Below, one piece after another: positions 23,501 to 33,551 of a stretch of DNA of 64,000 nucleotides (position 1 is its first letter; each line of letters starts with the position of its first letter). The stretch is taken from NCBI GenBank assembly GCA_037179515.1, contig JAXCGZ010005667.1, positions 56,001 to 120,000 of the forward strand, given 5' to 3'. Below the pieces are notes generated by a model that saw nothing but the letters and a program-made list of their open reading frames with translations, was not told the DNA's origin and searched no databases. The position numbers and the translations under genes were made by a program. The DNA is from Halocaridina rubra. Taxonomy: Eukaryota > Arthropoda > Malacostraca > Decapoda > Atyidae.

Positions 23501-24966
23501 CTGTTCTTCATTTCTTTTATCATTTAACCTTCTTGCCTCTTGCAACAAGTTTTTGATCTTTCCCATCTCTTCCTGTGTTCTGTATCGTCTAATGAACACT
23601 TCTTTGAATTCTTGAAGGTCTTTTAGTCTTTTTTTTCTCAAAAATATTTCTCTACATGTTTCCCCTCTCTCAAAGGTTACTTTTGTTGGTCTCGGCTTTC
23701 CTTCCCTCGAATATTTACCTAGTTGGTGTATGTTTACAATATCCTCAGGACCACAAACTACTCCAAGCTTTCTTATCAGGTCTACAACCCTAGCCTTATT
23801 TTCTTCAAGTCTCCCCTGCCATGTTGGCTCCTGGGATTCGCTTATGCCTGAGATTACCACTGTCTTCTCCTTATCAAGTGCCTGTCTGATGAGTGGGTTT
23901 GCCCTTTCCATCACAACGTCTTTCATTTTTTCGATTACTGTCTCTTTATAGTGAACTGTTTGTATGTTTTCCAGTGCTACCTTTACAGCCTCTTTTACTG
24001 CCACATTCCCCTTTAGTGCATCAGCAAAGGAAGTTTTCATGGCATCATTTTCCATATTCAGCTCCTGGAACTCTCTTCTGAACTGTTCAATGTTTTCCTT
24101 AATCTGGACATTCCAAGCAGCAATCTCGTCTCTCTCAGAAGAGAGCAGTGAACTAACATCTAATTCCTTTAGGTTGTCATTCAGCTGTTTGTTTTTATCT
24201 TCTTGTTTAGAAATTCTAGATTCTAGTTGACTCTTTTCCCCTTCCAGCTTCTTTATTCTTTTTTCTAGTTCCTTTCTCTCTTGCCCTTGTGCTTTATTTG
24301 CTTCCTCCAAAGATCTTATTTGCTCTCTGAGTGTTTCATTCTCTTTCATTTCTCCATCCATATTCCGAATTTTATCATCAAGGCTTATAACCATTGCCTC
24401 TAAATTCTTGATTTTCTGTTTAAGTCTCCTAATGGCTACCCCTCCTACCGACCCATGGATGGGAGAGGTTTGGGACAGAGATGGCGTCATTTTTATGTTC
24501 TCCCTCTCACAGAATATAGAAAGAAGACGAGAAAGAGGAAAAAAAAGAGAAAAACTTTTAATTAAGCTTCACACAGAATTTTTATATCTCCATATAAGTG
24601 CTATTTAGTGATCCAGTTTATCTCTTTTCTGGTAACACACATCTTAACTTAAAAAGTTGACCATGGTAATTTAAGGATAAAAAGAAAAAGAAAAACAAAA
24701 GTCAAAACTGAAGGAAAATTCGAATTTGTGTCTGAGGTGGCACCCACCTGTTTCTGCTATATATTCTTCCTAACTGATAAACTCACTTGCTAACAAAGAT
24801 ATGTTATCACAGGATTAGACTTTACATTTAACTCAACATATATACAAAATAAAAAAAAAATAGCAAAAGAGAAAGCTAAAAGAAAAGCAAAAAAATGAAG
24901 AAAATAAGACAGCTGTACTACTTGGCAACTTAACTCAGTACTGTTGACAGGTGGATTTTTTTTTTT
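20511..24966 (-). mobile_element. LINE copy L3, CR1-like, longest copy with ORF1 and ORF2 in one frame
   Basis: The only copy with the whole ORF1, including the start Met at 24490. ORF1 and ORF2 are fused in frame because the junction A-run has six A instead of five. One in-frame TAG (21461-21463) in RT is the only break in about 1,300 codons. The 3' hairpin and ATTACGTAATT-type tail lie at 20511-20570. The region upstream of the Met (24491-24966) is presumably 5' UTR; two long direct repeats follow at 24971-25625. Its left neighbour L2 points the other way. Confidence 0.9.
20588..24490 (-). pseudogene. L3 fused ORF1-ORF2 polyprotein with one premature stop
   Basis: Residues 20-140 are a coiled coil (LKQKIKNLEAMV, ELEKRIKKLEGEKSQLESRI). 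About 205-300 are the RRM-like part (KTVVISGISESQEPTW to TKVTFERGETCRE), then a basic tail, the junction KKKFSLQSSSRQRG, the endonuclease (LLYTNADGLAGK, AITETKLSED, IMGDFNYKEIDW, KRDHCVLL) and RT to SSGVP, where CAG has become TAG. Beyond the stop the same frame gives [25 protein letters not shown], the C-terminal domain and its end at 20588. Catalytic residues of both enzymes appear present. Restoring one base would open the frame, but as it stands RT is cut before its active site. Confidence 0.9.
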
Positions 24967-24970
24967 TTTT
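24491..24970 (-). other. Probable L3 5' UTR
   Basis: Purine- and A-rich on the plus strand, no coding frame. It lies directly upstream of the ORF1 Met. No other copy reaches this far, so its membership in the LINE cannot be checked here. Confidence 0.5.
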
Positions 24971-25625
24971 AATTATTCAATTATTTCGTGTATCAAACTA
25001 ACTAACAAGTTAATATAAATGGGAAGGATACTGATTTTAACAATATATGGAACCACACGATCAGGTAAACGGCTTAAGAGCTTTCCCCAGTTTACACAGA
25101 AAATTAGGTAATGTGATGTGATGGCTTCACCTCTGGCAACTCTTCTAAATTTCCTTCAAGGCAGAACTGGACGGCAGCTTCTCTCCCCTCACGAAAATGT
25201 TCTCAATTTTTTTCCTTTAATATTTTGGACAGTCTCGTCATACAACAAATATAAGTTTTGTACTCACAATACTCTGCAGGATTTCAGATTTATTTTTAAT
25301 TATTCAATTATTTCGTGTATCAAACTAACTAACAAGTTAATATAAATGGGAAAGTTACTGATTTTAACAATATATGGAACCACAGGATCAGGTAAACGGC
25401 TTAAGAGCTTTCCCCAGTTTACACAAAAAATTAGGTAATGTGATGTGATGGCTTCACCTCTGGCAACTCTTCTAAATTTCCTTCAAGGCAGAACTGGACG
25501 GTAGCTTCTCTCTCCCCTCACGAAAATATTCTCAATTTTTTTCCTTTAATATTTTGGACAGTCTCGTCATACAACAAATATAAGTTTTGTACTCACAATA
25601 CTCTGCAGGATTTCAGATTTATGGA
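24971..25625. repeat. Two direct repeats of about 328 bp upstream of L3 ORF1
   Basis: 24971-25297 and 25298-25625 are near identical, both starting AATTATTCAATTATTTCGTG and ending CTCTGCAGGATTTCAGATTT. They hold AGGTAAACGGCTTAAGAGC and GGCAGAACTGGACGG. The position upstream of ORF1 suggests LINE promoter monomers, as known for mouse L1, but this is inference. Confidence 0.75.
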
Positions 25626-25933
25626 AATTATGGTAAAGTTTTCCACTAAGCACTTAGTCACTCAAAAACACAAGTAGAATTTATATCTTTATTACTGTAC
25701 TTTTTAATTTCTAGCTTACATAAGTATTTAAGCTTGGTTATGTACTTGCAAAATGTGTTTACTTAGAGTCTTTTGTTAGTGTATGTTTATACACACTTGT
25801 GGAAGGTATATATGTATATCTATATTATTCCTTATGTAAATATACGATTTATATTACGTGTAATTTATATTACACAAACCTTATGAGTACCTATCCTCGC
25901 GTTATTTCGAAAGATGGTTGTATATATATATAC
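25626..25933. other. AT-rich stretch ending in a transposon-like right edge
   Basis: No gene. The end at 25886-25933, GAGTACCTATCCTCGCGTTA then a short TA run, resembles the right edge of the elements at 51320 and 54590. Confidence 0.4.
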
Positions 25934-26013
25934 AGTGATCCCTTGTTTATCGCGAGGGTTAGGTTCCGGAGCCCATCTCGATAGGTGAATTTTTGCTAAG
26001 TAGGAACATCCTA

Positions 26014-26088
<75 letters not shown>
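25934..26088. mobile_element. Tigger-type terminus followed by (TA)n
   Basis: CAGTGATCCCTTGTTTATCG follows a TA run, then GGTTAGGTTCCGGAGCCC. After about 85 bp it passes into (TA)n at 26018-26088, so only one end of the element survives. Confidence 0.6.
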
Positions 26089-26104
<16 letters not shown>

Positions 26105-26620
26105 TTTTTAAAGATCATTGTGACACCAGGATGGACCAAAAAATGATAAAATAAAACAGCCTTTATCAGGCTGTAAAGAGAAACAGATGGAGAGTGTAAT
26201 GACCTGTCAGATGCGAAGGGATTATAAAAGATGTGTAATGAATATCCAGCTCTCTGCTGTGTTTTAATATACCTCTGCATTACTCTCATGATGTCTATTC
26301 CAAAAATTCTCCTTTGATCTTATTATTATTTTTAACAATAATTTTCCTTTGATGATGATTGTGGAGACTATTATTATTATTAATATCATTATTATTACGA
26401 ATTTGTAATTAAACCATTATTTTTACAATAAATAATGTAGTTTTGGTTGAATGAACAAGAATTAATTAAAGATGTCTCTCTCTCTCCAACATTCTATTCT
26501 ACCCAACCCACCACACTCTCTTTGTCCCAGCCAACTAGGAAGGGGCACTGTACACAGTTATTAAAGTAAATAAACCAACAGATGTACAAACAATGATGAG
26601 CCCTTAATAATAATAATAAT
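26089..26620. mobile_element. Type B foldback element (copy 3), left part, split by BEL-B
   Basis: T-run, then the familiar left arm (GACACCAGGATGGACC, CCTTTATCAGGCTG, GACCTGTCAGATGCG), central part (GGGCACTGTACACAG, GATGAGCCC) and (AAT)n, where BEL-B starts at 26621. The right part resumes at 48656 after 22 kb. Confidence 0.75.
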
Positions 26621-26740
26621 TGTCTTGAATATATTTTAAGACAGTTTATTTCTACGTACATTATGTAAGTGTTATTTTGCATACAGTTTCGTTTATTGTA
26701 ACGTAAGTGCATGTATGTATACTTTTAGACTTTGTATGGA
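26621..26740 (+). repeat. BEL-B 5' LTR, first piece
   Basis: TGTCTTGAATATATTTTAAG through ACTTTTAGACTTTGTATGGA matches 47606-47725. The last two bases (GA) stand where the 3' LTR has TA, the target of the inserted Tigger-type element. Confidence 0.92.
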
Positions 26741-26804
26741 CAGTGTTGCCTCACTTATCGCGGTAGTTCGGTTCCGGGACCAGGCGCGAACCAGGATCCG
26801 CCTA

Positions 26805-27009
26805 TATGTACATAGATATTTTAATATATTTTTACATTTACGTACTGTATAAACCCTCCCTGCACTGTTAAAAAAACACCCTTTACATTATAAATAACAG
26901 CAAGCAACGTAAATTTTTATGAAAGTGATAGATAAAATTACGGTGAATGAGGTGATAATGACGTGACGTACATACTCATTTACAATTATTTTTTCGTTTA
27001 CGTACTGTA
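26805..27009. repeat. 160-bp satellite, 1.3 units before BEL-A
   Basis: ATAAACCCTCCCTGCACTG, ATAACAGCAAGCAACGTAAA and GAGGTGATAATGACGTGAC in satellite order, ending ..GTACTGTA, the last five bases of which are the BEL-A target duplication. Confidence 0.9.
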
Positions 27010-27408
27010 TATCAATTACTGATATTCACTATTAGTAATAACATAAATTAAGAAGGCACGGGTTTTTAAACAAACAGCCGCCTTTTTCTTCATCTCTATA
27101 TTCTTCGTAAAAAACAATACAATCTTATAAACAAAATAAAGTATTCTAACATTTGACAAAAACAGTTTTTCTTTTACATCAGTAAATCATAAATATTATA
27201 TTCATAATCTTCCTAATTAACTACTAAAGTATAAATAATTACCTAATAAATTATTACTATGAATAGAGTGCAAAAAATCATATGTGAAATAATTTAGGAA
27301 CATTTGAAGGCCTGCAAACTAAAGAAAACGGATGCCAGCTGATGCTTAAATAAAGCGTAAACTAAACTAAAATAAATAACTGCATGATTATAAATATTAT
27401 ATTTGACA
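27010..27408 (-). repeat. BEL-A 3' LTR
   Basis: Minus strand starts TGTCAAATATAATATTTATA and ends CAGTAATTGATA. Contains an 8-bp insertion (around 27355-27365) and a GT-to-TT-type small change relative to the 5' LTR. TTATTT and TTTATT motifs (AATAAA on the minus strand) could serve polyadenylation. Confidence 0.93.
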
Positions 27409-27421
27409 TACTCCCCACCAT
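27409..27421 (-). promoter_or_regulatory. BEL-A polypurine tract
   Basis: Minus strand ATGGTGGGGAGTA directly before the 3' LTR TGTCAAA. Primer site for plus-strand DNA synthesis in LTR elements. Confidence 0.75.
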
Positions 27422-27604
27422 AAGGGACGAAACGTACCTTATCTTCACAAGTTTCATATGTTTCAAAGTACAGTATGTTACAAACATATTCCAATATAAG
27501 TTTACTACTAAATAACCAAAGATAAAAAAAAGGGAGGGGGAGATTCTGATCATATACTTAATAGACCAACTGAAAGAAACACAACTAGTACACACTATAT
27601 TATA
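27422..27604 (-). other. BEL-A spacer between integrase stop and polypurine tract
   Basis: No frame. Contains a pyrimidine tract on the minus strand opposite AAAAAAAAGGGAGGGGG at 27526-27541. Confidence 0.5.
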
Positions 27605-28816
27605 TTAAATAAAGATACTCAATTCAAGAACATTACTATTTTGAATTAAACAAATACTTAATAAATCTAACTTAAAAGGCCTTTTAATTAAACGACCTCT
27701 CCTTGAGTACACATTGTCATCAGTAACAGTTTGATTAGAATTCTGCTCTGACAACTCATTAATATCTACATCAGGAATGTCAATTACTTGATCAGGAACT
27801 TGTTCAGAATGGTTCTCTAAAACAAAGTTTAAGTGAGAATTCATCTCCAAATCATGTAGTCTTTGTATTGATCTATTAAAAACACCTTTTCTAGTTTTAA
27901 CATCAACACTACGAGTCAAACCATCTCTTCCAGGATATACATTTATAACCACACCAATAGGCCACTGTAATCTAGGTACATTGTCTTCTCTAACCAGTAC
28001 AATGCTACCAACATCTAACTTACATTTCTGATTAAAACCTTTTACTACAGGGGGAAGATTGGCTATATAATCTTTCCTCCAAACATTCCAGAAGTGTTCT
28101 AATCTTTTATTCCCAATTTCCTTTCTTTCATATAAATCTTCATAAGTTACAACATGTGGTTCAATATCAACAGGGGGTTTAGATGTTATAGTCCTACCAA
28201 GGATAAAATGAGAAGGGGTGAGATAATGATCAAAATCTATTTCATCACTAACAAAGGTCAGGGGTCGAGAGTTTATGCAGGATTCAATTTCTATAAGAAT
28301 AGTCTCTAATTCAGACTTACTTACATACTTAACTCCCAATGTCTTTCTTAAAGCTAACTTAACAGACCCAATAAGCCTCTCAAACCATCCACCCCACCAT
28401 GGAGATTTTGGCACATTATACTTCCACTTAGGTGCTAAACGTCCGAATACCTTCTGTACTTCAGTGGAAGCTGCAACAAAGGTTTTGGCATTATCAGAAT
28501 AAAAGACACTTGGAATACCTCTATGAGCAACAAATCTCCGTATAGCCTGCATGCAATCAATTAATGACATGGACTCTGTGAGTTCCAGATGTACTGCCCT
28601 AATTATAGCACAGGTAAAAAGCAAAATATATAATTTCTTTCCTGGATAATCAGCACTGAATAATGGACCAGCAAAATCTATCCCTGTAACTGAAAAAGGG
28701 GGGGCCAGAGTAACTCTCAGATCAGGCAATGGTGCAGCTGGTTGACTGCAAGGACGACTATCATATCTACAACAACTTAAGCACTCCCTTACTACAGTTT
28801 TAGTCATTCTCCTCAA
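27605..28816 (-). pseudogene. BEL-A integrase core and C-terminal domain
   Basis: 403 codons, open throughout. Residues 1-18 finish the HHCC zinc domain (ECLSCC). The DDE core runs about 40-190: Asp 47 in VTGIDFAGPLF, Asp 108 in VFYSDNAKTF, Glu 146 in WWGGWFERLIGSVK. About residues 270-330 are the BEL C-terminal domain: GSIVLVREDNVPRLQWPIG, VINVYPGRDGLTRSVDV. The tail ends at 27605. Integrase inserts the DNA copy into the host chromosome. The frame is displaced by one base from the RT frame in the zinc domain near 28815, so it is not made as one chain; the break is probably a recent indel. Confidence 0.93.
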
Positions 28817-31011
28817 ACCAAATATATAAAAATAGTTTTTAATGATGAAACAATGCTGTTTACACCAGCATGCTTTAAATATTTATGTTGAAACTGTACT
28901 AAAACTTTAGAAAAATGTCCTTTGGGAAGAATGCCAGGGTGTTTTGAATCATAGCTCAAATCAGAAAACTGAAGTCTGCCTTTAATCCTCACTAAACCAT
29001 CATTATCAATAAATGGATCTAATTTTCCTAATTTACAATTCTTAAGGACTGACCTTTGAGTAGATAAAGCTTGGATTTCACTGGGGAATGCCTCTCTTTG
29101 AATAACATAAATGAACTTTTTCTTTGCATTATCCAAATCTTCAGTGGTGAAGTTACTGGTCATCACACCAAAACCTAACCTTTTAGCTCTACAATTGCTT
29201 ATAAACCTTAAAACATATGCAACAATTCTCAATAACTTATAAAGATTATTATATATTTCAACATCAAACATGGGAGTTACAGTTTGAACAGTTAAACATG
29301 CTAAGTTATCTTCTTCAAGTTTATGATCCACAGTCTCTTTAACAGCACTATTGTTATCACTATCTTGAATACTGAACTTGGGATCTGATAGATTACTAGG
29401 ACCATTAAACCAGAAGTTATTGTTTACTAGTTTTTCTGCTAATAGACCTCTGGTCATCAAATCAGCTGGATTATCTAATCCACTACAGTGGTACCAGTGA
29501 CTGGGAGGTGTCAACTGCTGAATCTCTCTTACTCTGTTATCAACATACACATCCTTTATCACTGAATTACTCTTTATCCACCCTAGAGTAATAGTGGAAT
29601 CTGTCCAACATGCAATTTTAGGTTTGATCTTAAAATCTAGAGCATTTTCAACAAATCTTACTAATCTAGCACAAAGTAATGCTCCCATTAGCTCCAATTT
29701 AAGAAGGGTAAGTTTTTTAGTTGGAGCCACTCTAGTTTTAGACATGACCAGTGAAGATTGACAGCTATCGTCAAGACAAACTCTTAAGTATACGCATGCC
29801 CCAAAACCCTTTTCAGAGGCATCTCCATATCCATGAATCTCTATATGTTCAATACTCTTCCAAGGTACATTGGTAAAATAACCCCTATTTATAGCTAGTG
29901 AGCTTAGGTAGTTGGTACTATCTACCCATTTCTTAAATTTAACTACCAAATCTTCTGGCAATTTATCATCCCTAGATACACCCAATTTCCAGATATCCTG
30001 AAATAAAATCTTGGCATACATGATAAATGGACTGATAAATCCACAAGGATCAAACATCTTAGCTATTAAGCTCAGAACTGTTCTTTTAGTATATGAAGCT
30101 TCAAAATGAGAATCATAATTAAGACCACAATATGAAAATGTATCAATGTGATTATACCACTTAAGACCCAATACAGTATTAGCTTCATCATCCCTTAGGA
30201 TTTGTATCTTATCACTAAACTTGGAAGCTATCATTACACTATTAGATGGAAGTTTTTCAAGAGACATGTCAGCTTGAGCCATAATATCATATGCTGTGCT
30301 ATACTTACTTGCTACCTCTTCTATGCTGTCAGCTATACTGAACCAATTATCTACATACATATCTCTTTTTAAATCTTGAATAACTTCATAATCAGAATAT
30401 TTACTTAAATGACACTTAACAGTAGCATTAAGTATAAAGGGACTAGAGGTGTTTCCAAAAACAACTCTATTAAATCTCATATGTCTTACTCCATTTTTAC
30501 CTGGCATCAAAAATCTATGGACATTCTTATCTTGACTGTTTACACTTATTTGTAAAAAAGCCTTAGTAATATCAGCAGTGACCACATATGGCCAACGCCT
30601 AAATCTAATCAGTATCTCCACCAAATCTGGATTAAGTGAGGGACCTGTTAACATGCAGTCATTTAGGGAGATTCCATATGGTCCCTTAGCGGAGGCATCA
30701 AAAACTGGATGTACCTTTGTACTACTATTATTTAATCTAACAACAGGCCTGTGGGGCATGTAATAAATGGGTCCAGGTGGCAATACCTCCTCTAAGGGGA
30801 CCTCTTCAATTATTCCCAGAGACTCATACTCATCAAAAACCTTCATATACTCAGCCTCTAAGTTTTTATCCTTATCTAATTTAACTAAAAGCCTATTTAA
30901 TCTTTTCATGGCTTGATATTCATTACTCATCAATAAGTCTCTAACACTGTTATCCTCCCAAGGTAACTGAACTTCATACTTGCCATTTACAAACTTTATT
31001 TTATCCTTAAA
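28813..31011 (-). pseudogene. BEL-A reverse transcriptase, RNase H and integrase N-terminus
   Basis: The frame is open from just after the TAA at 31012-31014. RT motifs, counted from Met at 30930: HRPVVRLNNSSTKVHPVFDA, first Asp in VVTADITKAFLQI (about 121), VFGNTSSPFILNATV, palm motif MYVDNW (about 192-197). Connection VLGLKWYNHIDTF, FDPCGFISPF. RNase H: IHGYGDASEKGFGACVYL, IACWTDSTITLGWI, LDNPADLMTRG. Linker to the integrase zinc domain: HPGILPKGHFSKVLVQFQHKY, HAGVNSI. The palm has YVDN, not YVDD; BEL-1 has the same, so this may be a lineage trait rather than damage. Makes the DNA copy in the cytoplasmic particle. Confidence 0.93.
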
Positions 31012-32589
31012 TTATTTAACAACTTTATCTCCAATATCCTCTTTATATTCTTTACTAGTAATTCCAACAATTTCTAGATCCCAAAATTGTGAAACATCAG
31101 TATCAGATACCTCAGATATACATAAGAGCTTGGAAGAGGGAGACATAAAATCAGATGTTGAAGACATACCTGAAATTAAGCATTTTCCAATATTTCCAGA
31201 CAAAACCCAACCAAATACAGATTTCATGGCAACAGTTTCTCCCACCTGCTCAGCATCCTTTGGGGTTATGAGGCTCCAGTAGTAATCCAAACCAATAAGA
31301 ATATCTAATTCTAAAGGAGAAGTATCATTAAAATCATCTGCTAAATTTAAATGATGGAAAGCATCTAGAATATGGGTTGGTACTACTGGTCTTACTAGTG
31401 GATTACAAATCTTTGGAATACCTGTAGCTAAAATGGAAACAATTTTACCTTTATCATCTAAAACCTGTAATTTGTATACATTACTTTGTATATCCCTACT
31501 AGAGGCATGTCCACCAAAACTACTATAAGGGGCTTCAGTTCTGGTGATCCAATCAGGTTTGCATTTGTTTACACATTTATTGCTAACATAGGTACGATCA
31601 CAGCCACTGTCAAAGAGCAGCTTAGCAGTGATAATGTCCCCCTTGTTATTTACTATCTTTACCTTAGCTGTTTGTAACACAGTCTTATTACTATAGTGAC
31701 CTGACAACATTGCAATTGCAGAGGGCCCACTTGGGTTATCATTTGCTACCAGTGTATTTGCTTGGGGGACTACTGGTTCATTCAACTTAATGCCACACAT
31801 GGTCACATTATGATTACCATTACACTTGGCACATTTGATCTTACACTTTCTAGAAATATGGCCACTATTTAAACATTTAAAACAAACACCTAATTCTTTC
31901 ATTTTATCAAACCTCTGTTGACCATCCAATGCTAAGAATTTAAAACATCTTTCAGATCTATGATTTTTCTTATCACAAAAAACACAACTTAAGTTTTCTG
32001 TTGGAGAAATTGCATGTAATGCAGAGGCTGTGAACACATTTTCTTTATTTTCTTTACCAAAAACTTTCTTTTTCTCCTCATTCTTAGCATTAGGCCTAGG
32101 AGCTGGGGTATGGCTCTTATACATTTCACTTCTTTCAAGAACTTCAATTTCCTTTTTGAGCCATTTTAACAACCAATCAAGATCACTTTCATGCCCACCA
32201 CAATTTCTTGACCACAGTAATCTCAACTCAGTTGGAAACCTATGCACAATTATGGGAGCCAAGAGAACTTCACATTGCTTGCCTGTAATACCTAGGGCAT
32301 CCAAACTTCTTGTATGCTTTATCACCTCATCACGAAGTCTCCACAATTGGGTGATATAATTCTTACCTTGCTCTGTGGGTACTTGCAGAGAAAGAAGAGC
32401 CTGAACATGTGCATGAATAATGCATTCAGGTTTTCCAAATCTCTCCTTAAGGAGATCGACGACTGTCTTATAGCTGGCACTAGTGTGTGGTACTCCTTCC
32501 ACCACATCCTTAGCAGGACCGTCTAAAAATGACAACAGATATGTTAACTTGCTATATGGGAGGAAAATTGATCCCAGAAACTCTGCCAC
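31012..32589 (-). pseudogene. BEL-A gag C-terminal part and aspartic protease
   Basis: 525 codons after a frameshift near 32560. About residues 10-155 are the gag helical domain (LTYLLSFLDGPAKDVVEG, LLKERFGKP). Three zinc knuckles sit at about 202-215 (CVFCDKKNHRSERC), 236-249 (CFKCLNSGHISRKC) and 253-265 (CAKCNGNHNVTMC), typical of BEL gag and expected to bind RNA. Protease active site LLFDSGCDRTYVS at about 325-336 (DSG). Ends at TAA 31012-31014, followed in the same frame by RT-leading sequence (KYEVQLPWEDNSV). BEL elements are usually one polyprotein, so this stop is either damage or a readthrough point. Confidence 0.93.
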
Positions 32590-32974
32590 TGGGTAATTTC
32601 ACCATTAAATCTAGGTAATTCTAATTTAGGTAGTCTTGCATGAACTGAGGACCTTCCAGAAAATGTAGAATCCTTGTCATTATCACATACTGAAATTTCT
32701 TTAAGTTTATTAGCACACTGCAACCTGGTATGCCTAGCCTTCTGTCTAGCTGCATCTGCCTGGTCTAGATAACTGTCTAATTGATCAGAATCTATTTCTA
32801 ATTCAATTTGATTTTGCACTTCTTCTAGTTTCATAAGTCTTTTATCAAATTCATCTAGGGATTCTACTAACTCACTAGAGGTAGGTGGTGGATCCCTGGC
32901 TAGTAAACTATTTTCTTGCTAACTCGAGTCAACCACCCATCTGCTGCTGCCTCAGCCTTCTTAAGCTGCTCCAT
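32544..32974 (-). pseudogene. BEL-A gag N-terminal part, frameshifted
   Basis: Likely start Met at 32974 (MEQLKKAEAAADGWLTRVSK). A frame change near 32905 leads to ARDPPPTSSELVESLDEFDK and a helical stretch with LDSYLDQADAARQKARH, then PKLELPRFNGEITQWQSFWD, the usual BEL gag entry motif, before a second frameshift near 32560. Confidence 0.85.
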
Positions 32975-33040
32975 TATCTGTTTTCTAGTGGATGACAGCT
33001 GCTAAAATATTACTAATAGTTCTTACCGGATACTAAAGAA

Positions 33041-33061
33041 TTCCCGGGTCTGGGCACCATA
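33041..33061 (-). promoter_or_regulatory. BEL-A primer binding site
   Basis: Just inside the 5' LTR the minus strand reads TTATGGTGCCCAGACCCGGG; TGGTGCCCAGACCCGGGA is the form expected for pairing with a tRNA 3' end (..CCA). The tRNA species was not determined. Confidence 0.7.
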
Positions 33062-33062
33062 A

Positions 33063-33455
33063 TATCAATTACTGATATTCACTATTAGTTATAACAAAAA
33101 TTAAGAAGGCACGGGTTTTTAAACAAACAGCCGCCTTTTTCTTCATCTCTATATTCTTCGTAAAAAACAATACAATCTTATAAACAAAATAAAGTATTCT
33201 AACATTTGACAAAAACAGTTTTTCTTTTACATCAATAAATCATAAATATTATATTCATAATCTTCCTAATTAACTACTAAAGTATAAATAATTACCTAAT
33301 AAATTATTACTATGAATAGAGTGCAAAAAATCATATGTGATATAATTTAGGAACATTTGAAGGCCTGCAAACTAAAGAAAACGGATGCCAGCTGATGCTT
33401 AAATAAATAAACTAAAATAAATAACTTTGCATGATTATAAATATAATATTTGACA
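33063..33455 (-). repeat. BEL-A 5' LTR
   Basis: Matches 27010-27408 apart from a few bases and two small indels. On the minus strand TGTCAAATATTATATTTATA starts it. Promoter elements are expected here but none is clear. Confidence 0.93.
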
Positions 33456-33551
33456 CTGTATAAACCCTCCCTGCACTGTTAAAAAAAGCACCCTTAACAT
33501 TATAGATAACATCAAGCAACGTAAATTTTTATGAAAGTGATAGGAAAACTT
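33456..33551. repeat. 160-bp satellite piece between BEL-A and L4
   Basis: CTGTATAAACCCTCCCTGCA continues the unit interrupted by BEL-A, through AACATCAAGCAACG to GATAGGAAAAC, where L4 starts. Confidence 0.9.

Larger units (their letters stand above)
27010..33455 (-). mobile_element. BEL-A: nearly complete Pao/BEL retrotransposon
   Basis: Direct LTRs 27010-27408 and 33063-33455 enclose gag-protease, RT-RNase H and integrase, all on the minus strand. The 5-bp duplication CTGTA (27005-27009 and 33456-33460) lies within one satellite unit, which reads straight across when the element is removed. The LTRs differ at about five or six bases and two short indels in about 393 bp, so the insertion is young. 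Coding lesions are two frameshifts in gag, one in-frame stop between protease and RT, and one frameshift in the integrase zinc domain. Confidence 0.95.
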
